In this document: positions 52,853 through 61,641 of the stretch, in pieces
How positions within the stretch are numbered: position 1 is the first letter of the stretch
Layout of the letters: every line of letters starts with the position of its first letter
Assembly (NCBI GenBank): GCA_944381485.1
Contig: CALWLI010000006.1
Coordinates: forward strand, 16,639-80,638
Origin: an uncultured Lachnospiraceae bacterium
Lineage (GTDB): Bacteria > Bacillota > Clostridia > Lachnospirales > Lachnospiraceae
Direction of reading: 5' to 3'
DNA length: 64,000 bases
Translations under genes and position numbers: made by a program
Notes under the pieces: generated by a model
Database searches by the model: none
What the model saw: only the letters and a program-made list of their open reading frames with translations
What the model was told of the DNA's origin: nothing

Positions 52853-53857
52853 ATGAAGTATTCCGGAATAGGCGGTCAGGCTGTCATTGAGGGTATCATG
52901 ATGAAAAACGGTGATGACTACTCGGTGGCTGTCAGAAAGCCTGACAATACTGTTGAGATAAAAAAAGATAAATATATAAGCTTTTCCGAGAGGCACAAGT
53001 GGGCAAGGCTTCCCCTTGTAAGGGGCGTGTTCGCCTTCGGAGAGTCCATGATACTCGGAATGAGGGCCCTTACCTTCTCAGCCTCCTTTTTTGAGGACGA
53101 TGAGGAGGAAAAGCCTTCAAAATTCGAGCTTTGGCTGGAGAAGACCTTCGGAGAGAACCTGGAAAAAGTCCTTATGACCTTTTCCATGGTGCTGGCCTTT
53201 GTGGCTGCCATAGTTATATTCATGTGGCTCCCTCTCTTTGTTACCGAGAGGATGCCCTTCGTGGAAAATGCCAATTTAAAAGCTCTGTTTGAGGGAGCTT
53301 TGAGAATAGCCATTTTCATAGCTTATATAAAGCTTATCTCCCGCACCGAGGATATAAAGAGGACTTTTATGTACCATGGGGCGGAGCACAAGTGTATAAA
53401 CTGTATAGAGCACGGACTGCCTCTCAACGTGGACAATGTGGCTGTTTCAAGCAAGGAGCACAAGCGCTGCGGCACCAGCTTCATATTCATAGTGATGATC
53501 ATAAGCATACTCTTCTTTATGGTCATAAGGCCTGAGGGAGTACTCCTTAGGTTCGTGTCAAGGATAGTACTCATTCCTGTGATCGCAGGTGTCAGCTATG
53601 AATTCCTGAGGATAGCGGGAAGGAGTGACAATCCCCTGGTAAACGCCCTTTCCCGTCCGGGGATGTGGATGCAGGGCCTGACCACAAAGGAGCCGGAGGA
53701 CGATCAGATAGAGGTGGCCATAGCGGCGGTGAACGCGGTGTTTGACTGGGAGAAGTATGAGACTGAAAACTTTCCTGAAGGCCCGGATGCCCTTGGAAGA
53801 GAGCTCTTAAAGAGGGCTGAGGAAAGAAAAAAATCAAAAAAAGAGGTCGTAGCTTAG
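52853..53857 (+). CDS. DUF1385-family membrane protein
   Basis: 334 residues. N-terminal GIGGQAVIEGIMMKNG is the family start; several membrane segments follow (for example MTFSMVLAFVAAIVIFMWLP and SFIFIVMIISILFFMVI). The central YHGAEHKCINCIEHG (about 178-192) is the family's conserved His/Cys motif and looks like a metal site. The molecular function is unknown. In many Firmicutes this gene precedes prmC and prfA, as here, where the prmC start follows its stop directly. Confidence 0.92.
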   Translation: MKYSGIGGQAVIEGIMMKNGDDYSVAVRKPDNTVEIKKDKYISFSERHKWARLPLVRGVFAFGESMILGMRALTFSASFFEDDEEEKPSKFELWLEKTFGENLEKVLMTFSMVLAFVAAIVIFMWLPLFVTERMPFVENANLKALFEGALRIAIFIAYIKLISRTEDIKRTFMYHGAEHKCINCIEHGLPLNVDNVAVSSKEHKRCGTSFIFIVMIISILFFMVIRPEGVLLRFVSRIVLIPVIAGVSYEFLRIAGRSDNPLVNALSRPGMWMQGLTTKEPEDDQIEVAIAAVNAVFDWEKYETENFPEGPDALGRELLKRAEERKKSKKEVVA

Positions 53858-54823
53858 ATGAAGCTCAGAGAATTATTTTCGGAGGGAAAAGACAGACTTA
53901 CAAAATGCAAAGTTGCGGATGCGGAGAATGATTCAAGGCTCCTCCTTTTGGATGCCTTCTCCCTGAGCCTTTCGGAGTATCTTCTTTACTGTGACAGAGA
54001 TCTTTCTGAGATATACCTGAGCTCTGACATACTGGCGAGGAAAGAGGACTTTGAGCAGAGCATATATTTGAGGAGCAGGAGAGTCCCGCTTCAACAGATC
54101 CTGGGAGGAACTCAGTTTATGGGCCTCGACTTTGTTGTGACTCCCGATGTGCTCATACCGAGGCAGGACACGGAGGTGCTGGTGGAACAGGTGCTCTATG
54201 ATTTTCCCAACAAGGATATAAATATCCTTGATATGTGCACAGGCTCAGGCTGTATAGCGGCATCACTGGCTGTGCTTGGGGGATACAATGAGGTGGTCGG
54301 AGCGGACATATCAGAGGCGGCTCTACATGTGGCACAGCGAAATGCCCTGCGCCTTATGAAGGAGAAGAGCGAAAGGATGTCATTAAAAAACAGCTTTATG
54401 AGCTCCCTGTTTTCAAGGGATGAGGATGACTTTCACCAGCAGGTGAGATTCGTACAGACAGATCTCTTCTCTGATATGGAGGCAGCCATGGATGAGCTGG
54501 GCTTTGAGAAATTTGATGTTATAGTTTCAAATCCTCCCTACATAAGATCTTCTGATATAGAGGAGCTGGAGCCGGAGGTCAGAGACTTCGAGCCCCGAAT
54601 AGCTCTTGACGGCACAGAGGACGGACTGCATTTTTACCGGAGGATAGCTGATGAGTGCAGACCCTTCCTTAGGGAGGGCGGAAGCATATATTTGGAGATA
54701 GGCTTTGATCAGGCGAAGGACGTGAGAGAGATATTTGAGGCCTCAGGCTTTTCAGAGCTTAAAGTCATAAAAGACCTTGCAGGCAAGGACAGAGTTGTAA
54801 AAGGAAAATGGATGGGGGCTTGA
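53858..54823 (+). CDS. prmC: Peptide chain release factor N5-glutamine methyltransferase
   Basis: 321 residues. The methyltransferase has SAM-binding DMCTGSGCIAASLAVL (about 126-141) and the glutamine-binding signature VSNPPYIRSSDIEELEPEV (about 222-240). It methylates the GGQ glutamine of the release factors; its substrate RF1 is encoded next. It is some 40 residues longer than typical, because of an insertion between the motifs (KEKSERMSLKNSFMSSLFS, about 168-186). The start codon abuts the previous stop, so translation is coupled. Confidence 0.94.
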   Translation: MKLRELFSEGKDRLTKCKVADAENDSRLLLLDAFSLSLSEYLLYCDRDLSEIYLSSDILARKEDFEQSIYLRSRRVPLQQILGGTQFMGLDFVVTPDVLIPRQDTEVLVEQVLYDFPNKDINILDMCTGSGCIAASLAVLGGYNEVVGADISEAALHVAQRNALRLMKEKSERMSLKNSFMSSLFSRDEDDFHQQVRFVQTDLFSDMEAAMDELGFEKFDVIVSNPPYIRSSDIEELEPEVRDFEPRIALDGTEDGLHFYRRIADECRPFLREGGSIYLEIGFDQAKDVREIFEASGFSELKVIKDLAGKDRVVKGKWMGA

Positions 54824-54850
54824 GCCCTGCAGTAAATCGGAGGGAAAAAG

Positions 54851-55924
54851 ATGCTTGACAGATTGGATGATATAGTAGCTCACTACGAGGAGATAATGGG
54901 CGCTCTCGGAGAGCCCGGAGTGACAGATGATCAGAAAAGGTTCAAGGCTCTGATGAAGGAGCAGGCGGATCTGGAACCCATAGTAAACACATACAAGGCA
55001 TATAAGGATGCGGAGCAGGCGGAGAAGGATTCTCTGGAGCTTCTCGACACAGAGAGCGATGAGGAACTCAGGGAGATGGCCAAGGAGGAACTTGCCGAGG
55101 CGAAAAAGAATCAGGAGAGGCTCTCTGAGGAGATAAAGATACTTCTTCTTCCCAAGGACCCTAACGATGACAAGAACATAGTCGTGGAGATAAGAGCGGG
55201 AGCGGGCGGAGACGAGGCAGCTCTGTTTGCTGCCGATCTCTACAGGATGTACTGCAACTATGCGGTCAGAAACAACTGGAAGACGGAGCTCGTGTCCTTC
55301 AACGAGAACGGCATAGGCGGCTTCAAGGAGATCACCTTCATGGTAAACGGACAGGGAGCCTACAGCAAGTTCAAGTATGAGTCGGGAGTACACAGAGTTC
55401 AGCGTGTCCCCGAGACAGAGTCAGGAGGAAGGATACATACCTCCACAGCCACTGTGGCTGTAATGCCGGAGGCTGAGGAGGTGGATGTGGAGATCAACCC
55501 CAACGACATCCACTGGGATGTGTTCAGGGCATCGGGAAACGGAGGACAGTGCGTAAACACCACAGATTCCGCCGTAAGACTTACCCACTATCCTTCAGGA
55601 ATAGTTATCTCCTGTCAGGACGAGAAGTCCCAGCTTAAGAATAAGGACAAGGCATTGAAGGTGCTTCGTGCCAGACTCTACGAGATGGAGCTTCAGAAAA
55701 AGCATGACGCTGAGGATGACCTGAGAAGGTCACAGATAGGAACAGGGGATCGCTCGGAGAAGATAAGGACCTACAACTTCCCTCAGAGCAGGATCACGGA
55801 TCACAGGATAAAGCTTACCCTGTACAAGCTTGACTCGGTATTAAACGGTGATCTGGACGAACTGATAAATGCGCTCATAACGGCGGATCAGGCGGCGAAG
55901 CTGTCGAAGATGAATGAACAGTAG
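54851..55924 (+). CDS. prfA: Peptide chain release factor 1
   Basis: 357 residues, full length. It has the GGQ loop in [20 protein letters not shown] (about 226-245), which triggers peptide release, and the stop-codon recognition loop region [14 protein letters not shown] near 295-310. It ends translation at UAA and UAG. A palindromic repeat, likely also acting as terminator, begins 5 nt after its stop. Confidence 0.96.
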   Translation: MLDRLDDIVAHYEEIMGALGEPGVTDDQKRFKALMKEQADLEPIVNTYKAYKDAEQAEKDSLELLDTESDEELREMAKEELAEAKKNQERLSEEIKILLLPKDPNDDKNIVVEIRAGAGGDEAALFAADLYRMYCNYAVRNNWKTELVSFNENGIGGFKEITFMVNGQGAYSKFKYESGVHRVQRVPETESGGRIHTSTATVAVMPEAEEVDVEINPNDIHWDVFRASGNGGQCVNTTDSAVRLTHYPSGIVISCQDEKSQLKNKDKALKVLRARLYEMELQKKHDAEDDLRRSQIGTGDRSEKIRTYNFPQSRITDHRIKLTLYKLDSVLNGDLDELINALITADQAAKLSKMNEQ

Positions 55925-55929
55925 GTGCT

Positions 55930-56004
55930 AAAAGCGGAAATCATACTCCCTCTCAGTCAGGACGCAGGCTAAATTCCTTCGAGGGAGTATGATATTCCGC
56001 TTTT
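55930..56004 (+). repeat. 75-bp palindromic repeat, copy A
   Basis: A 23-nt left arm (55930-55952) and a 24-nt right arm (55981-56004) pair except for one bulged A, enclosing a 28-nt asymmetric loop (55953-55980). TTTTT follows, so it can serve as terminator for prfA. Copy B at 56778-56851 is its reverse complement: the 28-nt loop is identical in inverted orientation, and even the bulge is mirrored. The two enclose the GNAT gene. Confidence 0.85.
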
Positions 56005-56039
56005 TATGTGGTGAATCGAGTGCGTTACATCAGCGGGGA

Positions 56040-56522
56040 TCAGCTTTCATGAATATACATTCTCATAAGCTCATCTTCATCGTCGGGCTTTACCATACAA
56101 AGATATTTCCAGCCGTATCTTTCATAAAATGAGCTGTGGTTTGTAATGAGATAGAGTGTTTCTATTCCTTGTTCCTTCATGTCACGACAAATAAACTCAA
56201 GGATGGCTCCGGCTATCCCAAGGCATCGGTATTCGGGTTCGACATAGAGAGCACACAGATTCGGTCTCAGATCTTTTCTCTCATGAAAGTCATTTTCTAT
56301 GATCCCTGCTCCTGCAACTATTTTGTCTCCATCAGTGATGACATACCATTGGGAAACAGAGATGTCTTTGGAAAGCGACTTGGAATAATTGGCTTGCGCG
56401 GCTTTCATGCTTTTCAAGTATTCTTCCTTTGGGATTTCCCATTTTGACGAAAACCAAGCTGCAGCTGCAGCTGTTAATTCAGGATGCTCTGTAATTTTTA
56501 ATATCGGTAAGCTTCTGTACAT
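56040..56522 (-). CDS. GNAT-family N-acetyltransferase
   Basis: 160 residues from ATG 56522 on the minus strand, chosen for AAAGGAG upstream; the open frame above it lacks a usable signal. The acetyl-CoA-binding motif A is LCALYVEPEYRCLGIAGAIL (about 90-109, R/Q-x-x-G-x-G/A), followed by GIETLYLITNHSSFYERYGWKY, the usual end of GNAT proteins. The substrate is unknown; small-molecule or antibiotic acetylation is possible. The gene runs against its neighbours, has a more AT-rich codon use, and is bracketed by identical inverted palindromic repeats, all signs of mobile origin. Confidence 0.88.
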   Translation of the reverse strand: MYRSLPILKITEHPELTAAAAAWFSSKWEIPKEEYLKSMKAAQANYSKSLSKDISVSQWYVITDGDKIVAGAGIIENDFHERKDLRPNLCALYVEPEYRCLGIAGAILEFICRDMKEQGIETLYLITNHSSFYERYGWKYLCMVKPDDEDELMRMYIHES

Positions 56523-56777
56523 AGATGCTCCTTTGTATGTGAAATTTAAAATATTGTAGTACATAAACAGTATACCGGAACAGAATATGTAGTTGAATAA
56601 GATAAAATCAATATGATAAAAAAACGAAATGATATACATATAAAATTGCTTAGAAAAACAGTTAAGGGCTAAGACTTTTTCCTGAGGCCGGAAGGGAACT
56701 CAAGTTGAAGCTTATAAGACAAAGGAATTATAACGGCATAGTTGAGCTTGTTTACACCGGGAGAAACAGTAAAGATT

Positions 56778-56851
56778 AAAAGCGGAATATCATACTCCCT
56801 CGAAGGAATTTAGCCTGCGTCCTGACTGAGAGGGAGTATGATTTCCGCTTT
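56778..56851 (+). repeat. 75-bp palindromic repeat, copy B, in the 438-bp gap
   Basis: Arms 56778-56801 and 56830-56851 pair except for one bulge; the 28-nt loop (56802-56829) is the exact reverse complement of that of copy A. It lies in the gene-free stretch 56523-56960. The remainder of that gap shows only a short open frame from TTG 56705 (24 codons, ending inside this repeat, with GGAAGGGA before it), too short to call, and the promoter region of the downstream DUF4349 gene. No other feature was seen there. Confidence 0.85.
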
Positions 56852-56960
56852 ATGTGATTAACAGTACAGACTTAATTTCTTTACTCGTGCCGGGAAAGCT
56901 TTATGGCCTCCTGTTCGTATATATTTCAGATGAGATGATACGGAGAGGAGGTCTTTAATT

Positions 56961-57944
56961 ATGAAAAAATCGTTTTTGACAACAGCTGTGTTTTTAATGA
57001 TGATGTCCTTAGCTTCCTGTGGGCAAGGCTCGGCGGCTGATTCGGCAAATGAGGCTGAGGCGGTGACAGCTGAGACTGCGGCGGCCTATGACGAGGCGGC
57101 GTCGGTAGCACAAAGTGCAGGCGGGAGCATTGCAGAGTCGGGCTTTGGTACAGCTCCCTCGGCAAACCGGATCGCTGAAGCTGATAAGGGGAGCATGGAG
57201 GAAGCTGAGTATATGTCAGGTACTGAGACCGGCTCAAGGAAACTCATAAAAGATGTAAGCATGAGCGTTGAGACCGAGGAGTTTGACAAGCTTGCAGCTG
57301 CCATAGAGGAGAAGGCCGAGTCTCTTTCGGGATATGTTGAGAGCTCGTCTGTCAGCGGCAATATCAAAAACGGGGAGACAAGATGGGGATACTTTACTGT
57401 CAGGATACCTGCAGAAAAACTTGATGAATTTATGGATACGGCCTTTGCGTATGCAAACATCATATCCAAAAATGAGAAGCTCACTGATATCACCCTTAAA
57501 TATACGGATACCGAGTCCCGCATCACCGCCCTTAAGACAGAGCAGGAGAGGCTTACGGAGCTCTTATCAGAGGCGGACAGCGCAGAGAGCCTTATCGTTA
57601 TAGAGGACAGGCTCTCTGAGATAAGATACGAGCTGCAAAATTTTGAGTCTCAACTGAGATTATATGACAATCAGGTGAACTACAGTACTGTAAGGATAGA
57701 CATCAGCGAGGTAAAGGTATTTACCGCGGGACCACAGGCGGGAGTACTTGACAGGATCGGAACAGGCATATCAAAGAATATGAGAGCGCTGGGTGACTTT
57801 CTTGAGAACGCAATCATATTCACGGTCAGCTTTCTCCCTGTAGCGCTTGTGTTGGGAGCCTCGGGATTTGCAGTGTATAAAGTACTGAAGGCTGCAAATA
57901 AGGCACGGAAGAAAAGACTTGAGAACCGGAAAAAAGAACTGTAG
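56961..57944 (+). CDS. DUF4349-domain lipoprotein
   Basis: 327 residues. A lipoprotein signal peptide ends at SLASCGQG (Cys20), followed by an Ala/Glu/Ser-rich linker to about residue 90. The DUF4349 domain (about 92-250) starts RKLIKDVSMSVETEEFDKL, includes a coiled coil (ITALKTEQERLTELLSEADS) and ends in a beta strand YSTVRIDISEVK. A C-terminal membrane segment (FTVSFLPVALVLGASGFAVY, about 292-311) and a basic tail close it. It is exported and anchored at both ends. Function unknown. RBS GGAGAGGAGG is strong. A terminator follows. Confidence 0.88.
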   Translation: MKKSFLTTAVFLMMMSLASCGQGSAADSANEAEAVTAETAAAYDEAASVAQSAGGSIAESGFGTAPSANRIAEADKGSMEEAEYMSGTETGSRKLIKDVSMSVETEEFDKLAAAIEEKAESLSGYVESSSVSGNIKNGETRWGYFTVRIPAEKLDEFMDTAFAYANIISKNEKLTDITLKYTDTESRITALKTEQERLTELLSEADSAESLIVIEDRLSEIRYELQNFESQLRLYDNQVNYSTVRIDISEVKVFTAGPQAGVLDRIGTGISKNMRALGDFLENAIIFTVSFLPVALVLGASGFAVYKVLKAANKARKKRLENRKKEL

Positions 57945-57979
57945 TCAGGGCTGAGTTTATATCAGTCATATATAATTTT

Positions 57980-58033
57980 AAGAGGAGCTATTGCAAAACG
58001 GATGATTCATCTGCTTTGCATCGGCTCTTTTTT
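57980..58033 (+). terminator. Rho-independent terminator after the DUF4349 gene
   Basis: AAGAGGAGC (57980-57988) pairs with GCTCTT (58024-58029); inside, TGCAAA pairs with TTTGCA. A TTTTTT run follows. Confidence 0.75.
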
Positions 58034-58079
58034 ATTTGTTAAATATTGCTGATAAGGCTTTGCAAAAAGCAGTGAAATA

Positions 58080-58110
58080 TTGACAAATAGTCAGACGGTG
58101 GGGGTAGAAT
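58080..58110 (+). promoter_or_regulatory. Probable promoter of the small membrane protein and RCC1-protein genes
   Basis: Perfect TTGACA (58080-58085) with TAGAAT (58105-58110) 19 bp later; the spacing is longer than ideal, so this call is moderate. Confidence 0.4.
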
Positions 58111-58189
58111 ACTGTATTATAAGTGCGAAAAATCGGGGTTATCTAAGCCTTTAAGCCTCGGTCACAGCACGGAAACGGAGGGGAAACAA

Positions 58190-58486
58190 ATGCTTCAATG
58201 GTTTAAAGACAATATTTTTAATGAGGTGGGGAGGAAGATACAGAACTATGCGATAATAACACTCATCATAGATATAATCGCATGTATTATTTTGGCGATG
58301 ATCGCCCTCGGATCCTCTGACGGATGGCTGATATCTCTTATAATCCTGGCCTGCGGCCTCGGCTATGCTCTCATCTTTGCCATGCCCATATACGCCTTCG
58401 GGCAGCTGGTGGAGGATGTGCATAAGACAAGCATAAACACAACGAATACAGCCGCTGCCGATACGGATGAACTTCCCGAGCTGTAG
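58190..58486 (+). CDS. Small two-segment membrane protein of unknown function
   Basis: 98 residues with two hydrophobic segments (ITLIIDIIACIILAMIAL, about 23-40, and LISLIILACGLGYALIFAMP, about 47-66), and a hydrophilic C-terminal tail (VEDVHKTSINTTNTAAADTD). GGAGGGG lies just before ATG 58190. It lies 99 bp before the RCC1-repeat protein and could share its transcript. Its family is unrecognised. Confidence 0.7.
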   Translation: MLQWFKDNIFNEVGRKIQNYAIITLIIDIIACIILAMIALGSSDGWLISLIILACGLGYALIFAMPIYAFGQLVEDVHKTSINTTNTAAADTDELPEL

Positions 58487-58585
58487 CAGGTAAGGCCCGT
58501 AAAATATCGGGGAAGTTATATAAAGCTTAATATAAAACCGAACATAAGATCGAACGTAAAATGTAGAATAGGGGAAGACTGAGAG

Positions 58586-60562
58586 ATGAGCGAAAGATAC
58601 ACGAAAGTGTTTTCACTGACGGAAAATCAGTATGGGGAGGGCTCACCTGTAATAATATCTGCGGGAGCGCTCCTTAAGGATAATACAACAGGGAAAGTTT
58701 TGGCCCAGCTTAAGATCAAAAATATCAGTGAGAAAGAACTGAAGGCGGTCACAGTAAAAATAAGTCCCAAGGACACCACAGGGAAGCCCTTGGGGGAGGA
58801 AGTCACATATCAATACCTTGACTTAAAGGTGGAGCGAGACGCGGAGTTCGGAAGCAAAACTCCTGTAGAGCTTCCTGATGACAGCACAAGAGGATTTTCG
58901 GTAAAGGTCGCGGAGGCGATATACTCCGACAACAGCAGTGCCGAATTAAAGGATGTCGAATGGGAGCCTCTTTCCGAGCCTGTACCGCTCGAAAAGGAGC
59001 TTGCCGACTATGAGCTTTTAAGACAGTACAGGATAAATTACGGAGAGGACTGTAAATACAGGATCAAGGAAGAAAAGGATCTGTGGATATGTACCTGCGG
59101 AGCAATAAACCGCGAGGGCGAAGACCGCTGCCATAAATGTAAGAGGACAAAGGAAAATTTTAAATTTATAGACAAGGAAAAGCTGAGTACTGACATTGAA
59201 AAGAGAAAGGAAAGCGAGAGAGCCGAAGCGGTCATAAAGGCGCAAAAAACAAAAAAGCCGGGGCTCATAGTGGCTTTAGTGGCTGTTTTTGTCATTGGGG
59301 CTTCGGTTGTCACACAGGTGGTAATCCCCGGGATGAAGTATAATAAGGCGGAGAGGATGCTTGCGGAGGAAGACTATGAGGGCGCCATCGCAGCCTTTGA
59401 GGGATTGGGAGATTATAAGGATGCCTCGGACAGATCCGACGAGATAAGAAAAGATCTTCCCAACATCAGAGAATATGAAGAGGCGGAGAAGCTTTTAGCA
59501 AATGGAAACTATGAAGCTGCAGCAAAGGCATATGAATCACTGGGAGATTTCAGGGATTCAAGACAAAAGATGGCAGAAGCAAATATGAAGGTGAATGAAG
59601 CTTTATACAGTGAGGCGGAGAGTTTGCTTTCAGAGGGGGATACTGTCCATGCGGCAATGGCTTTCGGACAATTGGGGGAATATAAAGATTCAAAAACGAA
59701 AAGTCTGGAGCTGTGGGATGATATTGCGGAGAGAAAGACTCTTGCCTGCGGATATTTTGACACGATAACTCTCAGAAATGCCGGGAATGTCACTTCTGTC
59801 GGAGGTAACAGTGTCAACAATGCCGAATGGAGGAAAATCGCAGAGTGGACTGATATCATATCGGTAGGAGCAGGAGGCTACCATGCAGTAGGGCTCAGAA
59901 ATGACGGAACGGTCGCTGTGACGGGAAATAATGAATACGGACAGTGTGATGTGTCCGGATGGGGTGATATAGTGGCCATAGCGGCAGGGTACGAGCATAC
60001 CGTAGGACTTAAAACAGATGGTACTGTAATCGCCACGGGCAACGATGAAAAAGGGCAGTGCGACGTGGACGATTGGTCAGATATAATAGCTGTGGACGCG
60101 GGAATGAATCATACTGTAGGCCTTAAATCGGACAAAACTGTGATCGCGGCAGGAAATAATAGCTATGGGCAGTGTAATGTGAAAGACTGGAAAGACATAA
60201 AAGCAATATCGGCAAGCCGTTACCATACAGTGGGATTGAGATCCGACGGAACAGTGGTAGCAGCAGGCAGTAATAAATATGGACAGTCTGATGTGTCGGA
60301 TTGGACTGATATAGTGGCTATAGCGACGGGAGATACACATACGGTTGGCCTTAAATCAGATGGCACAGTAGTTGCTACAGGATTTAATGAAGACGGGAGA
60401 TGCAATGTGTCAGAGTGGACTGATATAATGGAGATTTCCGCATCAAACGGCCACACAGCCGCATTGGAAGCTGACGGTACAGCACTGGCAACGGGATACA
60501 ATGAATATGGCCAATGCAATGTCTCGGGCTTTACAGACATAAAGCTCCCTAACAGGGCTTAG
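58586..60562 (+). CDS. Membrane-anchored protein with zinc ribbon, TPR-like region and RCC1-type repeats
   Basis: 658 residues in five parts. An N-terminal beta domain (about 1-135) is followed by a zinc ribbon (Cys169/171 and Cys182/185: CTC and CHKC). Then come a membrane segment (LIVALVAVFVIGASVVTQVV, about 227-246) and TPR-like repeats (EDYEGAIAAFEGLGDYKDAS and relatives, about 254-385). The C-terminal part has at least six RCC1-type blades at exactly 38 residues (His433, 471, 509, 547, 585, 623) of the form HTVGLKSDGTVVATGxNxxG. The blades probably form a propeller outside the cell, with the zinc ribbon inside. Ligand unknown. The 114-bp period is visible in the DNA from 59881 to 60540. 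Confidence 0.85.
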   Translation: MSERYTKVFSLTENQYGEGSPVIISAGALLKDNTTGKVLAQLKIKNISEKELKAVTVKISPKDTTGKPLGEEVTYQYLDLKVERDAEFGSKTPVELPDDSTRGFSVKVAEAIYSDNSSAELKDVEWEPLSEPVPLEKELADYELLRQYRINYGEDCKYRIKEEKDLWICTCGAINREGEDRCHKCKRTKENFKFIDKEKLSTDIEKRKESERAEAVIKAQKTKKPGLIVALVAVFVIGASVVTQVVIPGMKYNKAERMLAEEDYEGAIAAFEGLGDYKDASDRSDEIRKDLPNIREYEEAEKLLANGNYEAAAKAYESLGDFRDSRQKMAEANMKVNEALYSEAESLLSEGDTVHAAMAFGQLGEYKDSKTKSLELWDDIAERKTLACGYFDTITLRNAGNVTSVGGNSVNNAEWRKIAEWTDIISVGAGGYHAVGLRNDGTVAVTGNNEYGQCDVSGWGDIVAIAAGYEHTVGLKTDGTVIATGNDEKGQCDVDDWSDIIAVDAGMNHTVGLKSDKTVIAAGNNSYGQCNVKDWKDIKAISASRYHTVGLRSDGTVVAAGSNKYGQSDVSDWTDIVAIATGDTHTVGLKSDGTVVATGFNEDGRCNVSEWTDIMEISASNGHTAALEADGTALATGYNEYGQCNVSGFTDIKLPNRA

Positions 60563-60603
60563 AGGACGATACTCAATTAAACCAAATATTAAAGAAAACT
60601 TTA

Positions 60604-60634
60604 AAAGCCGTATAGTAGAAAACTATGCGGCTTT
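60604..60634 (+). other. 13-bp hairpin after the RCC1-protein gene
   Basis: AAAGCCGTATAGT (60604-60616) pairs with 60622-60634 (one T-G wobble) around a 5-nt loop. It lacks a T run on this strand, so it may stop transcription only weakly. Its right arm ATGCGG could alternatively pair with the left arm of the next hairpin. Confidence 0.6.
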
Positions 60635-60670
60635 ATGATATTATAAAAAACAGTATTTAAAGAAAAAATA

Positions 60671-60696
60671 CCGCATGAGAGCCTTGCTCTATGCGG
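60671..60696 (+). other. Leader hairpin directly before the rfbA ribosome binding site
   Basis: CCGCAT (60671-60676), one bulged G, and AGAGC (60678-60682) pair with GCTCT (60686-60690) and ATGCGG (60691-60696). The RBS GGAGG begins 5 nt later at 60701. Position suggests control of rfbA translation. Confidence 0.55.
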
Positions 60697-60710
60697 GTTC
60701 GGAGGAAAAA

Positions 60711-61604
60711 ATGAAGGGAATCATCCTTGCGGGCGGCTCGGGAACGAGGCTCTACCCGCTGACAAAGGTAACATCAAAACAGCTTTTGCCCATTTACGAC
60801 AAGCCCATGATATACTATCCGCTGTCGGTTCTCATGAACGCGGGCATAAAAGACATACTCATCATATCAACGCCTACAGACACACCCAGGTTTGAGGATC
60901 TGCTGGGAGACGGACACCAGTTCGGGATAAGCCTCAGCTACAAGGTTCAGCCCTCTCCGGACGGACTTGCCCAGGCCTTTATCATAGGTGAGGACTTTAT
61001 AGGCGATGACTCTGTGGCCATGATACTGGGAGACAATATCTTCCACGGACACGGCTTCACAAAGAGGCTGAGAAGAGCTGCGGAGAAGACAAAGGGCGCC
61101 ACTGTGTTCGGCTACTATGTAGACGATCCTGAGCGTTTCGGAATAGTTGAGTTTGACAGTGAGGGAAAGGCAATATCCATAGAGGAAAAGCCGGAGCATC
61201 CGAAGTCCAACTACTGCGTAACAGGACTCTACTTTTATGACAACAAGGTGGTGGAGTATGCGAAAAATCTTAAGCCCTCCGCAAGAGGCGAGCTTGAGAT
61301 AACGGATCTTAACCGCATTTATCTTGAGAACGGGGAGCTTGAGGTGGAGCTTTTGGGACAGGGCTTTACCTGGCTTGACACAGGTACTCATGAGTCCCTT
61401 ATGGATGCCGGAAATTTTGTCCGCACAGTAGAGACCCATCAGCACAGAAAGATAGCCTGCCTTGAGGAGATAGCTTATCTCAACGGCTGGATCACCAAGG
61501 AGGAGGTGCTTAAGTCCTACGAGATCCTTAAAAAGAATCAGTACGGAAAGTATTTAAAGGATGTGCTTGACGGAAAATACGTGGACAAGCTCCATAGAAA
61601 ATAA
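60711..61604 (+). CDS. rfbA: Glucose-1-phosphate thymidylyltransferase
   Basis: 297 residues from ATG 60711, just after GGAGG. The nucleotidyltransferase has the start [54 protein letters not shown] and [16 protein letters not shown]. It joins glucose 1-phosphate and dTTP into dTDP-glucose, the first step of dTDP-L-rhamnose synthesis for surface polysaccharides. The next genes are the second (rfbB) and fourth (rfbD) steps. Confidence 0.96.
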   Translation: MKGIILAGGSGTRLYPLTKVTSKQLLPIYDKPMIYYPLSVLMNAGIKDILIISTPTDTPRFEDLLGDGHQFGISLSYKVQPSPDGLAQAFIIGEDFIGDDSVAMILGDNIFHGHGFTKRLRRAAEKTKGATVFGYYVDDPERFGIVEFDSEGKAISIEEKPEHPKSNYCVTGLYFYDNKVVEYAKNLKPSARGELEITDLNRIYLENGELEVELLGQGFTWLDTGTHESLMDAGNFVRTVETHQHRKIACLEEIAYLNGWITKEEVLKSYEILKKNQYGKYLKDVLDGKYVDKLHRK

Positions 61605-61641
61605 ACTTAGAAAGTAAACTTAATTTCAGGAGAGAAAGAAA

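Noticed and set aside
54405-54450. Apparent insertion in prmC as sign of a broken gene.
   Set aside because: The frame continues and all catalytic motifs follow in order; it is a lineage-specific loop.
59881-60540. Regular 114-bp repetition that could be taken for a repeat array.
   Set aside because: It is coding: each unit is one 38-residue RCC1-type blade, with no spacer/repeat pattern of a CRISPR.
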